Shown here piece by piece: positions 1 to 8,350 of a DNA stretch of 64,000 nt. Location of the stretch: contig NZ_CAKZKO010000004.1 in the NCBI RefSeq assembly GCF_937123705.1, positions 62,001 through 126,000 on the forward strand, given 5' to 3'. Position 1 is the stretch's first letter; each line of letters opens with the position of its first letter. This DNA comes from an uncultured Paraglaciecola sp. (GTDB taxonomy: Bacteria; Pseudomonadota; Gammaproteobacteria; Enterobacterales; Alteromonadaceae). Both the position numbers and the translations under genes were made by a program. The notes under the pieces were generated by a model. That model did no database searches. It was not told the DNA's origin and saw nothing but the letters and a program-made list of their open reading frames with translations.

Positions 1-1
1 T

Positions 2-376
2 GGCATGCTAATTTTAATGGGAATAGTGGTAAACAATGGCATAGTGCTGGTAGATAGAATAAATCAGTTAGTCAACGCAGGTAGTGCTGTGCAACAAGCG
101 ATTATCGAGGCTTGTCTAACTCGAGCACGGCCCATTTTGATGACAGTTGCCACTACAGTGCTAGGCTTGATCCCATTAGCCATGGGCAGTACTCAAATTG
201 GCGGTGACGGCCCGCCCTACTCACCTATGGCTATTGCTATAATTGGAGGCTTGATATTTTCAACCTTAACGAGTTTGGTTTTGGTACCTTTAGCCTATTT
301 GTTATTGCTAAAATTAAGAGCGAAAACCCATGGAATGCTCCTTAATAGCAAACAACTAGTTAGTCGCGTTATTTAA
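2..376 (+). CDS. RND efflux transporter permease, C-terminal fragment (cut by window edge)
   Basis: This is the last ~125 residues of an RND-superfamily inner-membrane pump subunit; the rest lies upstream of the window. The visible part contains the family's typical GIVVNNGIVLVDRIN segment of a transmembrane helix near the end of the protein, then an arginine-containing cytoplasmic loop (LTRARPILMT), and two further hydrophobic helices around residues 40-60 and 75-105. The protein ends in a short basic tail. RND pumps use the proton gradient to export drugs, metals or other compounds, usually with a periplasmic adaptor and an outer-membrane channel. Substrate cannot be judged from this fragment. 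Its stop overlaps the stop of the convergent next gene by 4 nt. Confidence 0.85.
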   Translation, partial: GMLILMGIVVNNGIVLVDRINQLVNAGSAVQQAIIEACLTRARPILMTVATTVLGLIPLAMGSTQIGGDGPPYSPMAIAIIGGLIFSTLTSLVLVPLAYLLLLKLRAKTHGMLLNSKQLVSRVI

Positions 377-771
377 TCCTCTAAGACGTCAGACAACAGG
401 TTAATCACCTGTTGTTCTGCTTCATCTAACTCACCATCAGCAATTGCAACACTTCTTACGAGTGTCATGGCTTGCTGTTTCATATGGAAGTCTACTAATA
501 ACTTGGCTCTATGGAGCAAAAAATCGCTCACTGTATGGGTTTTTATAGCGGCATAGCATTTTAACAAGGTGCTGGTGTAATACTCTTCTTTACAAACATC
601 AGCACTCCACTCAATACTATCCAGCCAATTTTGCATAAAATCTGTTTCATGCTCAGAAATAACACCATCTGAAACAATCAAAAATAACACTAAATCAAAT
701 AACGCCTGTCGCTGGATTTGGTCAGGGCAGTGCCCCATATCTATTGATTGTATGAACAAGTCAAATTTCAT
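373..771 (-). CDS. TerB-like small acidic protein
   Basis: A 132-residue, mostly helical, soluble protein without a signal peptide. Two acidic patches, DGVISEHE near residue 36 and DGELDEAE near residue 112, sit at the same point in two helical repeats. This resembles the TerB/DjlA-type domain, in which such DGxxxxxE loops bind metal. The role is unknown; TerB-like domains occur in tellurite resistance proteins and in membrane-associated stress proteins. The start is well supported by an AAGGAG ribosome binding site just upstream. It is monocistronic and convergent with the RND gene. Family assignment is by pattern only. Confidence 0.6.
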   Translation of the reverse strand: MKFDLFIQSIDMGHCPDQIQRQALFDLVLFLIVSDGVISEHETDFMQNWLDSIEWSADVCKEEYYTSTLLKCYAAIKTHTVSDFLLHRAKLLVDFHMKQQAMTLVRSVAIADGELDEAEQQVINLLSDVLED

Positions 772-912
772 TATTATCTCCTTTTAAATACAGTTCATAA
801 GCAAACTACTATCAATGTTTTACCTCATAGCCATATGGAATTCACAAGGCAAATTGAGAATTAGTGTGCTTTGGTTTAGGCTAACGCAAAATTTCAATCT
901 TCGTAACTAAAA

Positions 913-1929
913 ATGACAAAAAATGATCCTGGCCTTCAATATTCAGCTGCACCTAATAGATATAAGAGTATGTCCTATCAAAGATGTGGAAAAAGCGGCC
1001 TAAAATTACCTTCATTGTCATTAGGATTATGGCAAAATTTTGGAGCAGTAGACTCCTCTGAAAATGCCAAAAGTATGCTACATCGCGCCTTTGATTTAGG
1101 TATTAATCATTTCGATTTAGCCAATAATTATGGTCCCCCATATGGCTCTGCCGAAACGACATTTGGTCAGGTTATGGCCAAGAGTTTTAAGCCTTACAGA
1201 GACGAAATACTGATTTCTAGCAAAGCAGGATACGACATGTGGCCAGGACCCTATGGTATGGGAGGCTCTCGTAAATATATGGTGGCTAGTTGTGACCAAA
1301 GTTTAAAGCGCACTGGGCTTGATTACTTTGATGTATTTTATTCACATTGTTATGATCCCGACACGCCTTTGGAAGAAACCATGCAAGCCTTGGATTATAT
1401 TGTGCGCTCTGGACGCGCTATGTATGTAGGTATTTCCAGTTATTCAGCAGTTCATTCCAAACAAGCCATTCGCATATTACAAGACTTAGGTACGCCGCTG
1501 CTTATTCACCAGCCTAGTTACAATATGTTTGATCGCAGGATAGAGAACGGTTTAACGGACGTATTGCTTGAGGAAAAAATAGGCGCTATAGTGTTCTCGC
1601 CTTTGGCTCAAGGCTTGTTAACCAACAAATATCTTAATGGTGTACCCCAAGGTTCTCGTGCTGCTCGTAGCGAACAGGTTTATTTAAATCAGAATAATAT
1701 CACCCCAGATAAAATCGCCAAAGTAAAGCAACTCAACGAATTAGCACGGCAGAGAGGGCAATCTTTAGCCCAAATGGCCCTCGCTTGGGTATTAAACAAT
1801 AAAGCTGTCACTAGCGCCATTATAGGTGCTAGCAATATCAACCAAATTGCAGACTGTGTGGCTTCCCTCGACACACTCGACTTTAGCCAACAAGAACTTA
1901 CTCATATTGATACTATATTAGGACAATAA
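913..1929 (+). CDS. gpr: aldo/keto reductase, Gpr/YghZ type
   Basis: NADPH-dependent aldo/keto reductase closely resembling E. coli YghZ (Gpr), which reduces L-glyceraldehyde 3-phosphate and methylglyoxal. The family's catalytic tetrad is visible as D68 and Y73 (HFDLANNYG), K104 (ISSKAGYD) and H145 (FYSHCYD). The segment MWPGPYGMGGSRKY is characteristic of this subfamily, and the cofactor-binding end reads IIGASNINQI. Its 338 residues are close to the E. coli length of 346. No strong ribosome binding site precedes the chosen ATG, so the start is less certain than the family. The next gene begins 1 nt after its stop, suggesting co-transcription. Physiological role is probably detoxification of reactive carbonyls (inference from the family). 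Confidence 0.9.
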   Translation: MTKNDPGLQYSAAPNRYKSMSYQRCGKSGLKLPSLSLGLWQNFGAVDSSENAKSMLHRAFDLGINHFDLANNYGPPYGSAETTFGQVMAKSFKPYRDEILISSKAGYDMWPGPYGMGGSRKYMVASCDQSLKRTGLDYFDVFYSHCYDPDTPLEETMQALDYIVRSGRAMYVGISSYSAVHSKQAIRILQDLGTPLLIHQPSYNMFDRRIENGLTDVLLEEKIGAIVFSPLAQGLLTNKYLNGVPQGSRAARSEQVYLNQNNITPDKIAKVKQLNELARQRGQSLAQMALAWVLNNKAVTSAIIGASNINQIADCVASLDTLDFSQQELTHIDTILGQ

Positions 1930-1930
1930 A

Positions 1931-2440
1931 TTGCCAGCTCACTTAGCCATTATTAATCCCAAAAGCCCACAAAACATGGGTAGTATTTTACGAGCGTCGG
2001 GTTGTTATCAAGCCCAAAGCATTCGTTACACAGGTGAGCGTTATGCTAGGGCCAAAGCCTTTAGTACGGATACCAAAAATGCTCATCTCAATGTTTCGGT
2101 CACCCAAGTACCAATTATTATTGACCCCATACAAGATTCACATCTAACTAAAGTAGCGGTAGAACTGGTTGAAGGGGCCACACCTTTGCCTCTTTTTAAG
2201 CATCCAGTAGATGCCTTGTATATATTTGGCCCGGAGGATGGCTCGATAGAACAGGACATAATCGATCAATGCGATCAGGTTGTTTATATACCCACTATTG
2301 GCTGTATGAATTTGGCAGCCACAGTGAATGTGCTACTTTATGATCGCTTGGCAAAAAATGCAGCCATGCCCAGTGATGATCAGCTAATAAAAGCCAGTCG
2401 CGACACCAACAACAGAACAAAATACCAGCAAAAAGATTGA
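1931..2440 (+). CDS. TrmH/SpoU-family RNA methyltransferase
   Basis: SPOUT-fold S-adenosylmethionine-dependent RNA 2'-O-methyltransferase of the TrmH/SpoU family. The three motifs are recognisable: motif 1 PQNMGSILRASG near residue 13, motif 2 LYIFGPEDGSIEQ near residue 96, and motif 3 IPTIGCMNLAATVNVLLYD near residue 122. Motif 3 departs from the usual SLNVAVA form (CMNLAATVN), so the substrate may differ from the well-studied members. Translation starts at TTG, with AGGA about 7 nt upstream and straddling the end of the preceding gene, which points to coupled expression with the aldo/keto reductase. 169 residues is a normal length for a stand-alone SPOUT domain. The target RNA and position are not known. 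Confidence 0.8.
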   Translation: MPAHLAIINPKSPQNMGSILRASGCYQAQSIRYTGERYARAKAFSTDTKNAHLNVSVTQVPIIIDPIQDSHLTKVAVELVEGATPLPLFKHPVDALYIFGPEDGSIEQDIIDQCDQVVYIPTIGCMNLAATVNVLLYDRLAKNAAMPSDDQLIKASRDTNNRTKYQQKD

Positions 2441-2586
2441 TTTAACGGCAAAAGTTAACAAAATGTTAAGTTTTTTATATTCCCTAAGCATTTTCCTTTG
2501 TCTTCTATCTCAAGCCATGTGAATATGAAACCCACATAATGGTAAATATTGTTTTAAGTCACGCGATAAAATAGAAGGAATATCCG

Positions 2587-3759
2587 ATGAGTGATAATAA
2601 CCGCATCCCCCGTAGTTCTGAAAACGACCATACAGCCGAAATGGCTGGAGCACGTCGAGAGTTTATCAAACAAAAAACCGGTGCCGATCTGACCCATACA
2701 GGTCAATTTAGTATCGATCCTGCTGTACTACCTGGCAACGTGGAAAACTTTATTGGTATTGTTCAAATGCCAGTTGGCGTCGCGGGGCCAGTAAAAATCA
2801 ACGGCGAACATGCGCAAGGCGACTTTTATGTGCCTCTCGCCACGACAGAAGGTACATTAGTTGCCAGCTATAGCCGAGGTATGCGAGTTATCAACGAATG
2901 TGGCGGCGTTAAAACCACAGTCGTTGAAGGCTATATGCAAAGAGCGCCGGCCTTTATCTTTAACGATGCCCGTGAAGCCAGAGATTTTGGCCACTGGGTT
3001 GAAGAAAACTTCGACAAAATCAAAGCGGCAGCTGAATCCACTACTAGTGTGGGTAAACTTGAACATATTCAGCAATGGTCAGTATCCAAAACAAAATATT
3101 TGCGTTTTAACTACACCACGGGAGATGCTGCAGGTCAGAACATGGTAGGTAAGGCAACGTTAATTGCTTGTGAGTGGATAAAAGCCAATTCGCCTATTCC
3201 TTGCATGTATATGTTATCTGGCAACATGGATACCGATAAAAAACACTCGCACCTTAATGTGCTGCACTCACGTGGTAAGCGAGTGATTGCTGAAATAGTG
3301 CTTAGAAGAGAAGTACTAGCCAAGATAATGAAGGTGGATACAAAAATGTTGGCAGGTGCATCCGTATTGGCTAACACAGGTGCACAAATGGCCGGCGCTG
3401 CTTACAACGGCCCACATTCTGCTAACGGCATAGCATCTTTATACATTGCTACAGGTCAAGATGAAGCCAATGTAGTGGAATCTCATGCAGGTATGTTGTC
3501 ACATGAATTATTAGATAATGGCGATTTGTATATGTCGGTGACATTGCCTTCACTTATTGTGGCGACTTTTGGTGGGGGAACTGGCTTGCCTACACAAAAC
3601 GAATGCCTACAAATGTTAGGGTGTGTGGGTAAAGGCAAAGCCGAGAAATTTGCAGAAATTGTAGCGGCAACAGTGCTTGCTGGTGATATATCTCTAGGTT
3701 GCGCCGTTATTGCTGGTCATTGGGTAAGTAGCCACGACCAAATGGGTCGCAATAGATAG
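2587..3759 (+). CDS. hydroxymethylglutaryl-CoA reductase, class I-like
   Basis: HMG-CoA reductase, which reduces HMG-CoA to mevalonate with two NAD(P)H. The four catalytic positions of the family are visible: E88 in ATTEGT, a lysine in TDKK (residues 216-219), D292 in ATGQDEANVVES, and H383 close to the C terminus in SSHDQMGRNR. The nucleotide/CoA-binding stretch TGDAAGQNMVGKAT (178-191) and GGGTGLPTQ (329-337) match the class I (eukaryal/archaeal) type better than the class II (Pseudomonas mevalonii) type. At 390 residues it is the catalytic core without membrane anchor. It has an AGAAGGAA ribosome binding site, and a terminator follows. No other mevalonate-pathway gene is nearby, which is unusual because most Gammaproteobacteria make isoprenoids by the MEP route. 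Confidence 0.92.
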   Translation: MSDNNRIPRSSENDHTAEMAGARREFIKQKTGADLTHTGQFSIDPAVLPGNVENFIGIVQMPVGVAGPVKINGEHAQGDFYVPLATTEGTLVASYSRGMRVINECGGVKTTVVEGYMQRAPAFIFNDAREARDFGHWVEENFDKIKAAAESTTSVGKLEHIQQWSVSKTKYLRFNYTTGDAAGQNMVGKATLIACEWIKANSPIPCMYMLSGNMDTDKKHSHLNVLHSRGKRVIAEIVLRREVLAKIMKVDTKMLAGASVLANTGAQMAGAAYNGPHSANGIASLYIATGQDEANVVESHAGMLSHELLDNGDLYMSVTLPSLIVATFGGGTGLPTQNECLQMLGCVGKGKAEKFAEIVAATVLAGDISLGCAVIAGHWVSSHDQMGRNR

Positions 3760-3779
3760 ATTTTAAACCGAAAATACCA

Positions 3780-3804
3780 AGCCCAGCATTTGCTGGGCTT
3801 TTTT
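3780..3804 (+). terminator. intrinsic terminator of the HMG-CoA reductase gene
   Basis: A perfect 8-bp stem AGCCCAGC / GCTGGGCT with a 4-nt loop is followed directly by a run of T, 20 nt after the stop codon. This is a textbook rho-independent terminator on the plus strand. Confidence 0.85.
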
Positions 3805-3841
3805 GTATTTAAAGAGGTGAAGAATAAATGTGCTTAAATTT

Positions 3842-3910
3842 ATACCAATTCATCCTAACAATTAGTCGCTGGTGTTCTCTGAGTGATCAATTGTTAGGAT
3901 GGATTAGTAT
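3842..3910. repeat. MITE-like palindromic repeat, copy 1
   Basis: A 69-bp element with 26-nt terminal inverted arms (3842-3867 and 3885-3910; 22 of 26 positions complementary) around a 17-nt core (3868-3884). The left arm is repeated identically at 52574-52599 and the core is repeated there as its exact reverse complement. The right end abuts the stop codon of the minus-strand peptidase gene. The layout suggests a non-autonomous mobile repeat; no transposase is present. It can fold into a long hairpin and may also serve as a terminator between the convergent genes. Confidence 0.75.
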
Positions 3911-5346
3911 TACTCCATTGTAGCCAAGACTCGTTTTATCTTTTTAAGGGTGTTTTTTCCAACGACACCATCGACACCTAAGCCTTGTTGTGTTTGAAAG
4001 GTTTTAACCTGCCGTAAAGTGCTGCTGCCCCATAAACCATCAACAACATAATCAGTCGCCAAAATTTTATTTAATGAAGATTGAATGAAACGGATCTCGT
4101 CAGAATTGACAGGTTGAAAACTATTCTTGCTTATATCAGCTAAGTAGTTAGAGATATTCTGTTCAACAAATCTCTGCCAGTCCAATGTTTCAATTGCTAA
4201 CGACTCAATTGCGTTAGATGCGCTCCTAAGCTCTGAGCTACTTTTAATGCTTTGATAAAAAGACATCAACTGTCCTTTAGATTGCAAATACAACATCAAC
4301 ATTCTTAAGGCACTTAACTCCTGATAATCAATAACATTGTCATCTTCAATCGCTTTAAACACATTGAGATCAATAAGTTGAGAATGTTGGGTATTATCTA
4401 AACGCCAATTGGGTAACGGAATAAGCGCCCCATTGTTCCATTGGCTACGCTCATACAAACTTGCCATAGCTTCATCTAACCACTGGGGAATATCCATAAA
4501 ATCCGCGTGCAACATGGCATGCATTAATTCATGCAAAAAGGTGCCATAACCTGCTGAAACAGTGGCCAGAATCAAATTATCTTGCGGATTAAATACCCCA
4601 AGAAAAGGGCTGTCACGTAATTCTGCACTCGTAGGATATAACTGCCTAAGTAATCTGTGACCGGTGTAGGGTTGATCCACAAAAATCACTACAAAAGGCT
4701 CATGTTTTAAGTGTGGAAAATACTGCTTTTTATACCAAGCGTAAAAATCCTTAAAACCTCGACGAAAATGCTCATTGGCAGATCGTCCTCTTCTATTACT
4801 CAAAATTAAGACGTTTTCGGTACTAAATCGATCGAATTGACGAAAATATGCTTTAACAGGTTGTATTCTCTTCGCTACTGGTTGACCCACAATGTGGCGA
4901 CCAAGTGCCTTAGGTAACATTGCTTTTTTATTGCCCTGCAACTCAATAGCCCCAGACTTCAACACCATACTGACATTGACACTCGGTTGCCAACTGTTAG
5001 TGGCAATGCGAGCCAATTCCAACTTAGTGTTGTCTAACGCGGCTATCGCACTTTCTCTGTGACTATCAGTTTGGGCGATTTTTAAAGCGGTTACAAACCA
5101 GTTTTCTGACGCTTGATGATCATTCAAATAGCTATATACCACACCAATGTTAAACGCATATTTAAATACTGTGGGGGATAATTCAAACGCTTGCCGCTCC
5201 AAACTCAATGCTTTTTGCAGTAAAACATCAGTCTCTGGTTGTTGTTTTAAGGCTTGTAAATACTTTTGGTGTAAATCGGCATGTTGTACGGCAATACTGG
5301 TTGAGGATACAAGTAAGCAACAAAATGAAAGTATATTCTTGAACAT
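3910..5346 (-). CDS. secreted HExxH metallopeptidase-like protein with C-terminal peptidoglycan-binding domain
   Basis: A 478-residue exported protein. Residues 1-20 form a signal peptide. Residues ~25-115 are helical and TPR-like (FNIGVVYSYLNDHQASENWF). A zinc-metallopeptidase signature HELMH lies at 272-276, with a DEAMASLYE motif at 291-299 that could supply the third, glutamate ligand as in gluzincins. Residues ~415-478 look like a PG_binding_1 domain (VDGLWGSSTLRQVKTFQ ... LGVDGVVGKNTLKKI). Together these suggest a periplasmic or surface enzyme acting at the cell wall (inference). It follows a small membrane-protein gene with a 5-nt gap, so the two are probably one operon. I do not recognise a named homologue. 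Confidence 0.75.
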   Translation of the reverse strand: MFKNILSFCCLLVSSTSIAVQHADLHQKYLQALKQQPETDVLLQKALSLERQAFELSPTVFKYAFNIGVVYSYLNDHQASENWFVTALKIAQTDSHRESAIAALDNTKLELARIATNSWQPSVNVSMVLKSGAIELQGNKKAMLPKALGRHIVGQPVAKRIQPVKAYFRQFDRFSTENVLILSNRRGRSANEHFRRGFKDFYAWYKKQYFPHLKHEPFVVIFVDQPYTGHRLLRQLYPTSAELRDSPFLGVFNPQDNLILATVSAGYGTFLHELMHAMLHADFMDIPQWLDEAMASLYERSQWNNGALIPLPNWRLDNTQHSQLIDLNVFKAIEDDNVIDYQELSALRMLMLYLQSKGQLMSFYQSIKSSSELRSASNAIESLAIETLDWQRFVEQNISNYLADISKNSFQPVNSDEIRFIQSSLNKILATDYVVDGLWGSSTLRQVKTFQTQQGLGVDGVVGKNTLKKIKRVLATME

Positions 5347-5351
5347 TTCAA

Positions 5352-5846
5352 TTACTCTATAGGTTGAATTCGCTGCGATTTTTTATCTAACTTGGGGGAT
5401 GTTTTGGGACTTGTTGACTTAACTGATTTAATGCTTGGATCAGCTGTTCCAAGAGACAGTGAAATAGGCTTTTCTACAAACAATCCCCACATAATAACTG
5501 CAGCTCCAGCTAATACAAAAAAGGCACCTGGCGATGCTGATTTAAGTTTGGTTTCTACGCCCCCTCCACTAAATCCAAAATTGATGTCTCCGCTTACCCC
5601 CTTAATTAAAGTATCGTGACCTAATTTAACAATTAAATATCCGATTACAAAGGCGGTTATTTTCATCGCAGTTACGCTTAGGATAAACGCAATGGCCATA
5701 GGAGTACTGGTGGCCAAAAATGTTTGAACGGTTTCAGCGCTTTCGCTTTGGGCGAAAACGCTAACACTCGGAAGTGCTAGCCCTAAAATAAGCAGAACAC
5801 CAGTTAACTTGAATCTAGACAAGAACATAGTCACTCTATGCAACAA
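5352..5846 (-). CDS. small membrane protein of unknown function
   Basis: A 164-residue protein with an N-terminal signal or membrane segment (residues ~12-33, ending near FAQSES), a hydrophobic helix at ~50-75 and another at ~108-128. Between the helices is a glycine-rich stretch followed by SASPGAFF, a motif I associate with small conserved membrane modules of unknown role. The C-terminal ~35 residues are serine/lysine rich and probably soluble. It is the first gene of a likely two-gene operon with the secreted HExxH/peptidoglycan-binding protein downstream, which suggests a shared envelope role. No function can be assigned. Confidence 0.6.
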   Translation of the reverse strand: MLHRVTMFLSRFKLTGVLLILGLALPSVSVFAQSESAETVQTFLATSTPMAIAFILSVTAMKITAFVIGYLIVKLGHDTLIKGVSGDINFGFSGGGVETKLKSASPGAFFVLAGAAVIMWGLFVEKPISLSLGTADPSIKSVKSTSPKTSPKLDKKSQRIQPIE

Positions 5847-5957
5847 TTAGTTATTGTTTAATTTAGCAGCTATTTAAACTTCCTCCACAGCTAATAATTT
5901 TCATATTAGTTTGCAAGCGTTTTCTTGTAAAAAGTTCGCCCTCTAAAACCCTGACGA

Positions 5958-8123
5958 TTAAGCCGCCTCAATCGTCACAGGCACGCCATTTAGAACAGCA
6001 TTACCAGATAGCTCATCTAGCACCATTTCATCGGTTAAATCGTTCACACTGACGCCTGCGTGTTGCTCAGCAGTTTGCCATTGGCTACCCTTTTTATTAT
6101 GCCCCCAACCATGAGGAATTGAGATCACCCCGGGCATGATTTTTTCAGTAATTTCAGCTGGAATAGATACTTGCCCGACTCTTGAGGTTACTTTGATCAT
6201 CTGTTGATCTTGAATATTATGTTTTTGAGCATCATCAGGATGTATTTGCGCAGTACACCTCGATAAGCCATTATTTGTGCCTTTCACCATACGTTTACTA
6301 TTGTGTAACCAAGAGTTATTGGTTTTAAGGTGTCTACGACCGATCAATTGCAAACTATCGTCATTAACGGTTGCAGCCTCAAAGAAGTGTTTTTCGAGCC
6401 GCGTTAAGTCAGCCATAAAATAATCAAAGCGTAAGTTAATTTGTTTATCATTATGATAAATGGCATTGGGCAAATCTGGTTGCAGCGGGCCAAGATCAAT
6501 ACCATGAGGCGTTTTCAACAATAAGTCGATACTCAGTGCCTCGCCTTGATATGCATACTGGCTGCTTTTTAATAAATCATCCACTACGCCTTTGGGCTGC
6601 TTCTGCCACAATGCTTGATACCTTTCTGTGGGTAAACCATTTAACTTATCTAATCGCTCTGCGAGGCCAAGGTAAATTTGCCAGTCTGTTTTACTGGTTT
6701 CAGCAGGTGGAAAAATAGCCGGGGAAAACTTAGTGCTATTTCTAACCGCAAAGTTATGAAATACCACATCGTAATGATCCCGCTCTAAAGCCGTCACTGG
6801 CGGTAAAATGATATTGGCATGGCGAGAGGTTTCGGTGATATAAAAATCCACTGCTACTACGAAGTCCAAGTTTTTAAAGGCATTATCTAACTGTTGCCCA
6901 TTAGGTGTGGTTAATATGGGATTACCCGCCCCTATCACCATAGCCTTAATTTGCCCTTCACCTGGAGTGGTTATTTCTTCTGCCAGTGCCGACACGGGGA
7001 ATTCACCGGCAAAAGCAGGGAGATTTCTTACTCGAGTATGGAAATTACCGATTGAGCCTCTGCCGGAATGGGGCAACAGATCGGCTGCTGGCTGGGTAAA
7101 CATCATGCCACCTTGCTTGTCTAAATTGCCGGTTAGCATATTAAACAACATGATCAAGTATTGGGTTAAGGTGCCAAAGGCTTGCACACTGGCGCCCATT
7201 CGTCCGTAACACACGGCCGGCCCTGCTGCGCAGAATGATTCAACCAAAGCAATAATTTGAGTGTCGCTCATGCCTATCAACTTTGCCACGCGTTTGGCTG
7301 GATAGGCGGCAACATATTGTTCAACGGCTAATAATTCAGGAGCCAATGGTAGTAGTGCATCGGCTTTGATCAGTTTTTTATCGAACAAAGTATGCAGCAT
7401 AGCTAACATTAACAAGGCATCGGTGCCGGGCTTTATAAAGTGATGTTCGCAACTTATGTCTGCAGTTTCAGACCTTTTTGGATCAATTGCCACCACTTTA
7501 CCGCCACGAGCCTGAATCGCTTTTAACCTGCGTTTAATGTGCGGCACCGTCATTATACTGCCATTAGAGGCCAGCGGATTACCGCCTATTATCATAAAGT
7601 GTTGGGTATGATCGATATCAGGAATAGGAATTTGCGACTGATGACCAAACAGCTGGCGACTCACAATATGATGTGGAAGTTGGTCGACCGATGTAGCCGA
7701 GTAACGATTATGAGATTTTAACGCTCGGTAAAAATACGGACCAAATAATATGGATCCCATATTATGGGCATTTGGATTGCCCAAGTAGGTCGCAACCGAT
7801 TCGCTGCCATGCTCTTGTTGCACCGCAAATAAACTAGTAGCAACCTTGTCTAAAGCATAATCCCAGGACACTTCTTGCCATCCATGATCGGTTTTTTCCA
7901 TCGGCATACGTATACGCTCTGGATCTTCATATAGATCCTTTAGGGCCATGGCTTTGGGGCATACATGTCCCTCACTGAACGGATTGAGTTTATCGCCCGC
8001 AATAGACAATATATCTCTATCTTGGGTGGTCACTTCTATGCCACACATCGCCTCACATAAAGTACAAGTGGAATAATGCTTTTGTTTTTGTTCAGGTTTT
8101 TCACTTTGCATAATAGTTGTCAC
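5958..8123 (-). CDS. molybdopterin-dependent oxidoreductase with N-terminal 4Fe-4S site
   Basis: A 721-residue member of the DMSO reductase/formate dehydrogenase-like superfamily. C20, C23, C27 and C55 (CTLCEAMC ... GHVCPKA) form the N-terminal Fe4S4 site. The central region (~70-480) carries molybdopterin-binding segments such as MIIGGNPLASNGS and VIGAGNPILTTPNG. Residues ~600-715 are the C-terminal molybdopterin dinucleotide-binding domain (PHGWGH). There is no Tat-type twin-arginine signal, so the enzyme should be cytoplasmic. No electron-transfer subunit or chaperone gene adjoins it, and the substrate is unknown; it may be a formate dehydrogenase-like or assimilatory enzyme. It is transcribed alone, diverging from the efflux operon. 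Confidence 0.88.
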   Translation of the reverse strand: MTTIMQSEKPEQKQKHYSTCTLCEAMCGIEVTTQDRDILSIAGDKLNPFSEGHVCPKAMALKDLYEDPERIRMPMEKTDHGWQEVSWDYALDKVATSLFAVQQEHGSESVATYLGNPNAHNMGSILFGPYFYRALKSHNRYSATSVDQLPHHIVSRQLFGHQSQIPIPDIDHTQHFMIIGGNPLASNGSIMTVPHIKRRLKAIQARGGKVVAIDPKRSETADISCEHHFIKPGTDALLMLAMLHTLFDKKLIKADALLPLAPELLAVEQYVAAYPAKRVAKLIGMSDTQIIALVESFCAAGPAVCYGRMGASVQAFGTLTQYLIMLFNMLTGNLDKQGGMMFTQPAADLLPHSGRGSIGNFHTRVRNLPAFAGEFPVSALAEEITTPGEGQIKAMVIGAGNPILTTPNGQQLDNAFKNLDFVVAVDFYITETSRHANIILPPVTALERDHYDVVFHNFAVRNSTKFSPAIFPPAETSKTDWQIYLGLAERLDKLNGLPTERYQALWQKQPKGVVDDLLKSSQYAYQGEALSIDLLLKTPHGIDLGPLQPDLPNAIYHNDKQINLRFDYFMADLTRLEKHFFEAATVNDDSLQLIGRRHLKTNNSWLHNSKRMVKGTNNGLSRCTAQIHPDDAQKHNIQDQQMIKVTSRVGQVSIPAEITEKIMPGVISIPHGWGHNKKGSQWQTAEQHAGVSVNDLTDEMVLDELSGNAVLNGVPVTIEAA

Positions 8124-8350
8124 AAAATTGTTAATGACTGAAATTTATCGATTAAGCCTGTTATACACAAGCATCATCGTTATTTATGGAGAATGGTATT
8201 ACAAATGCACGACAAACAGATATAGGGGGTTGCCCATGACTCAGCGGCTCAACACGAACCAATACTCAAAATATTTTCAGCTGCTTTAAACCTTTTCGCT
8301 TATTGCTTCGACTTACTCGGTGATTGTTCAAAAAAATTTCAGAGAGAGCC

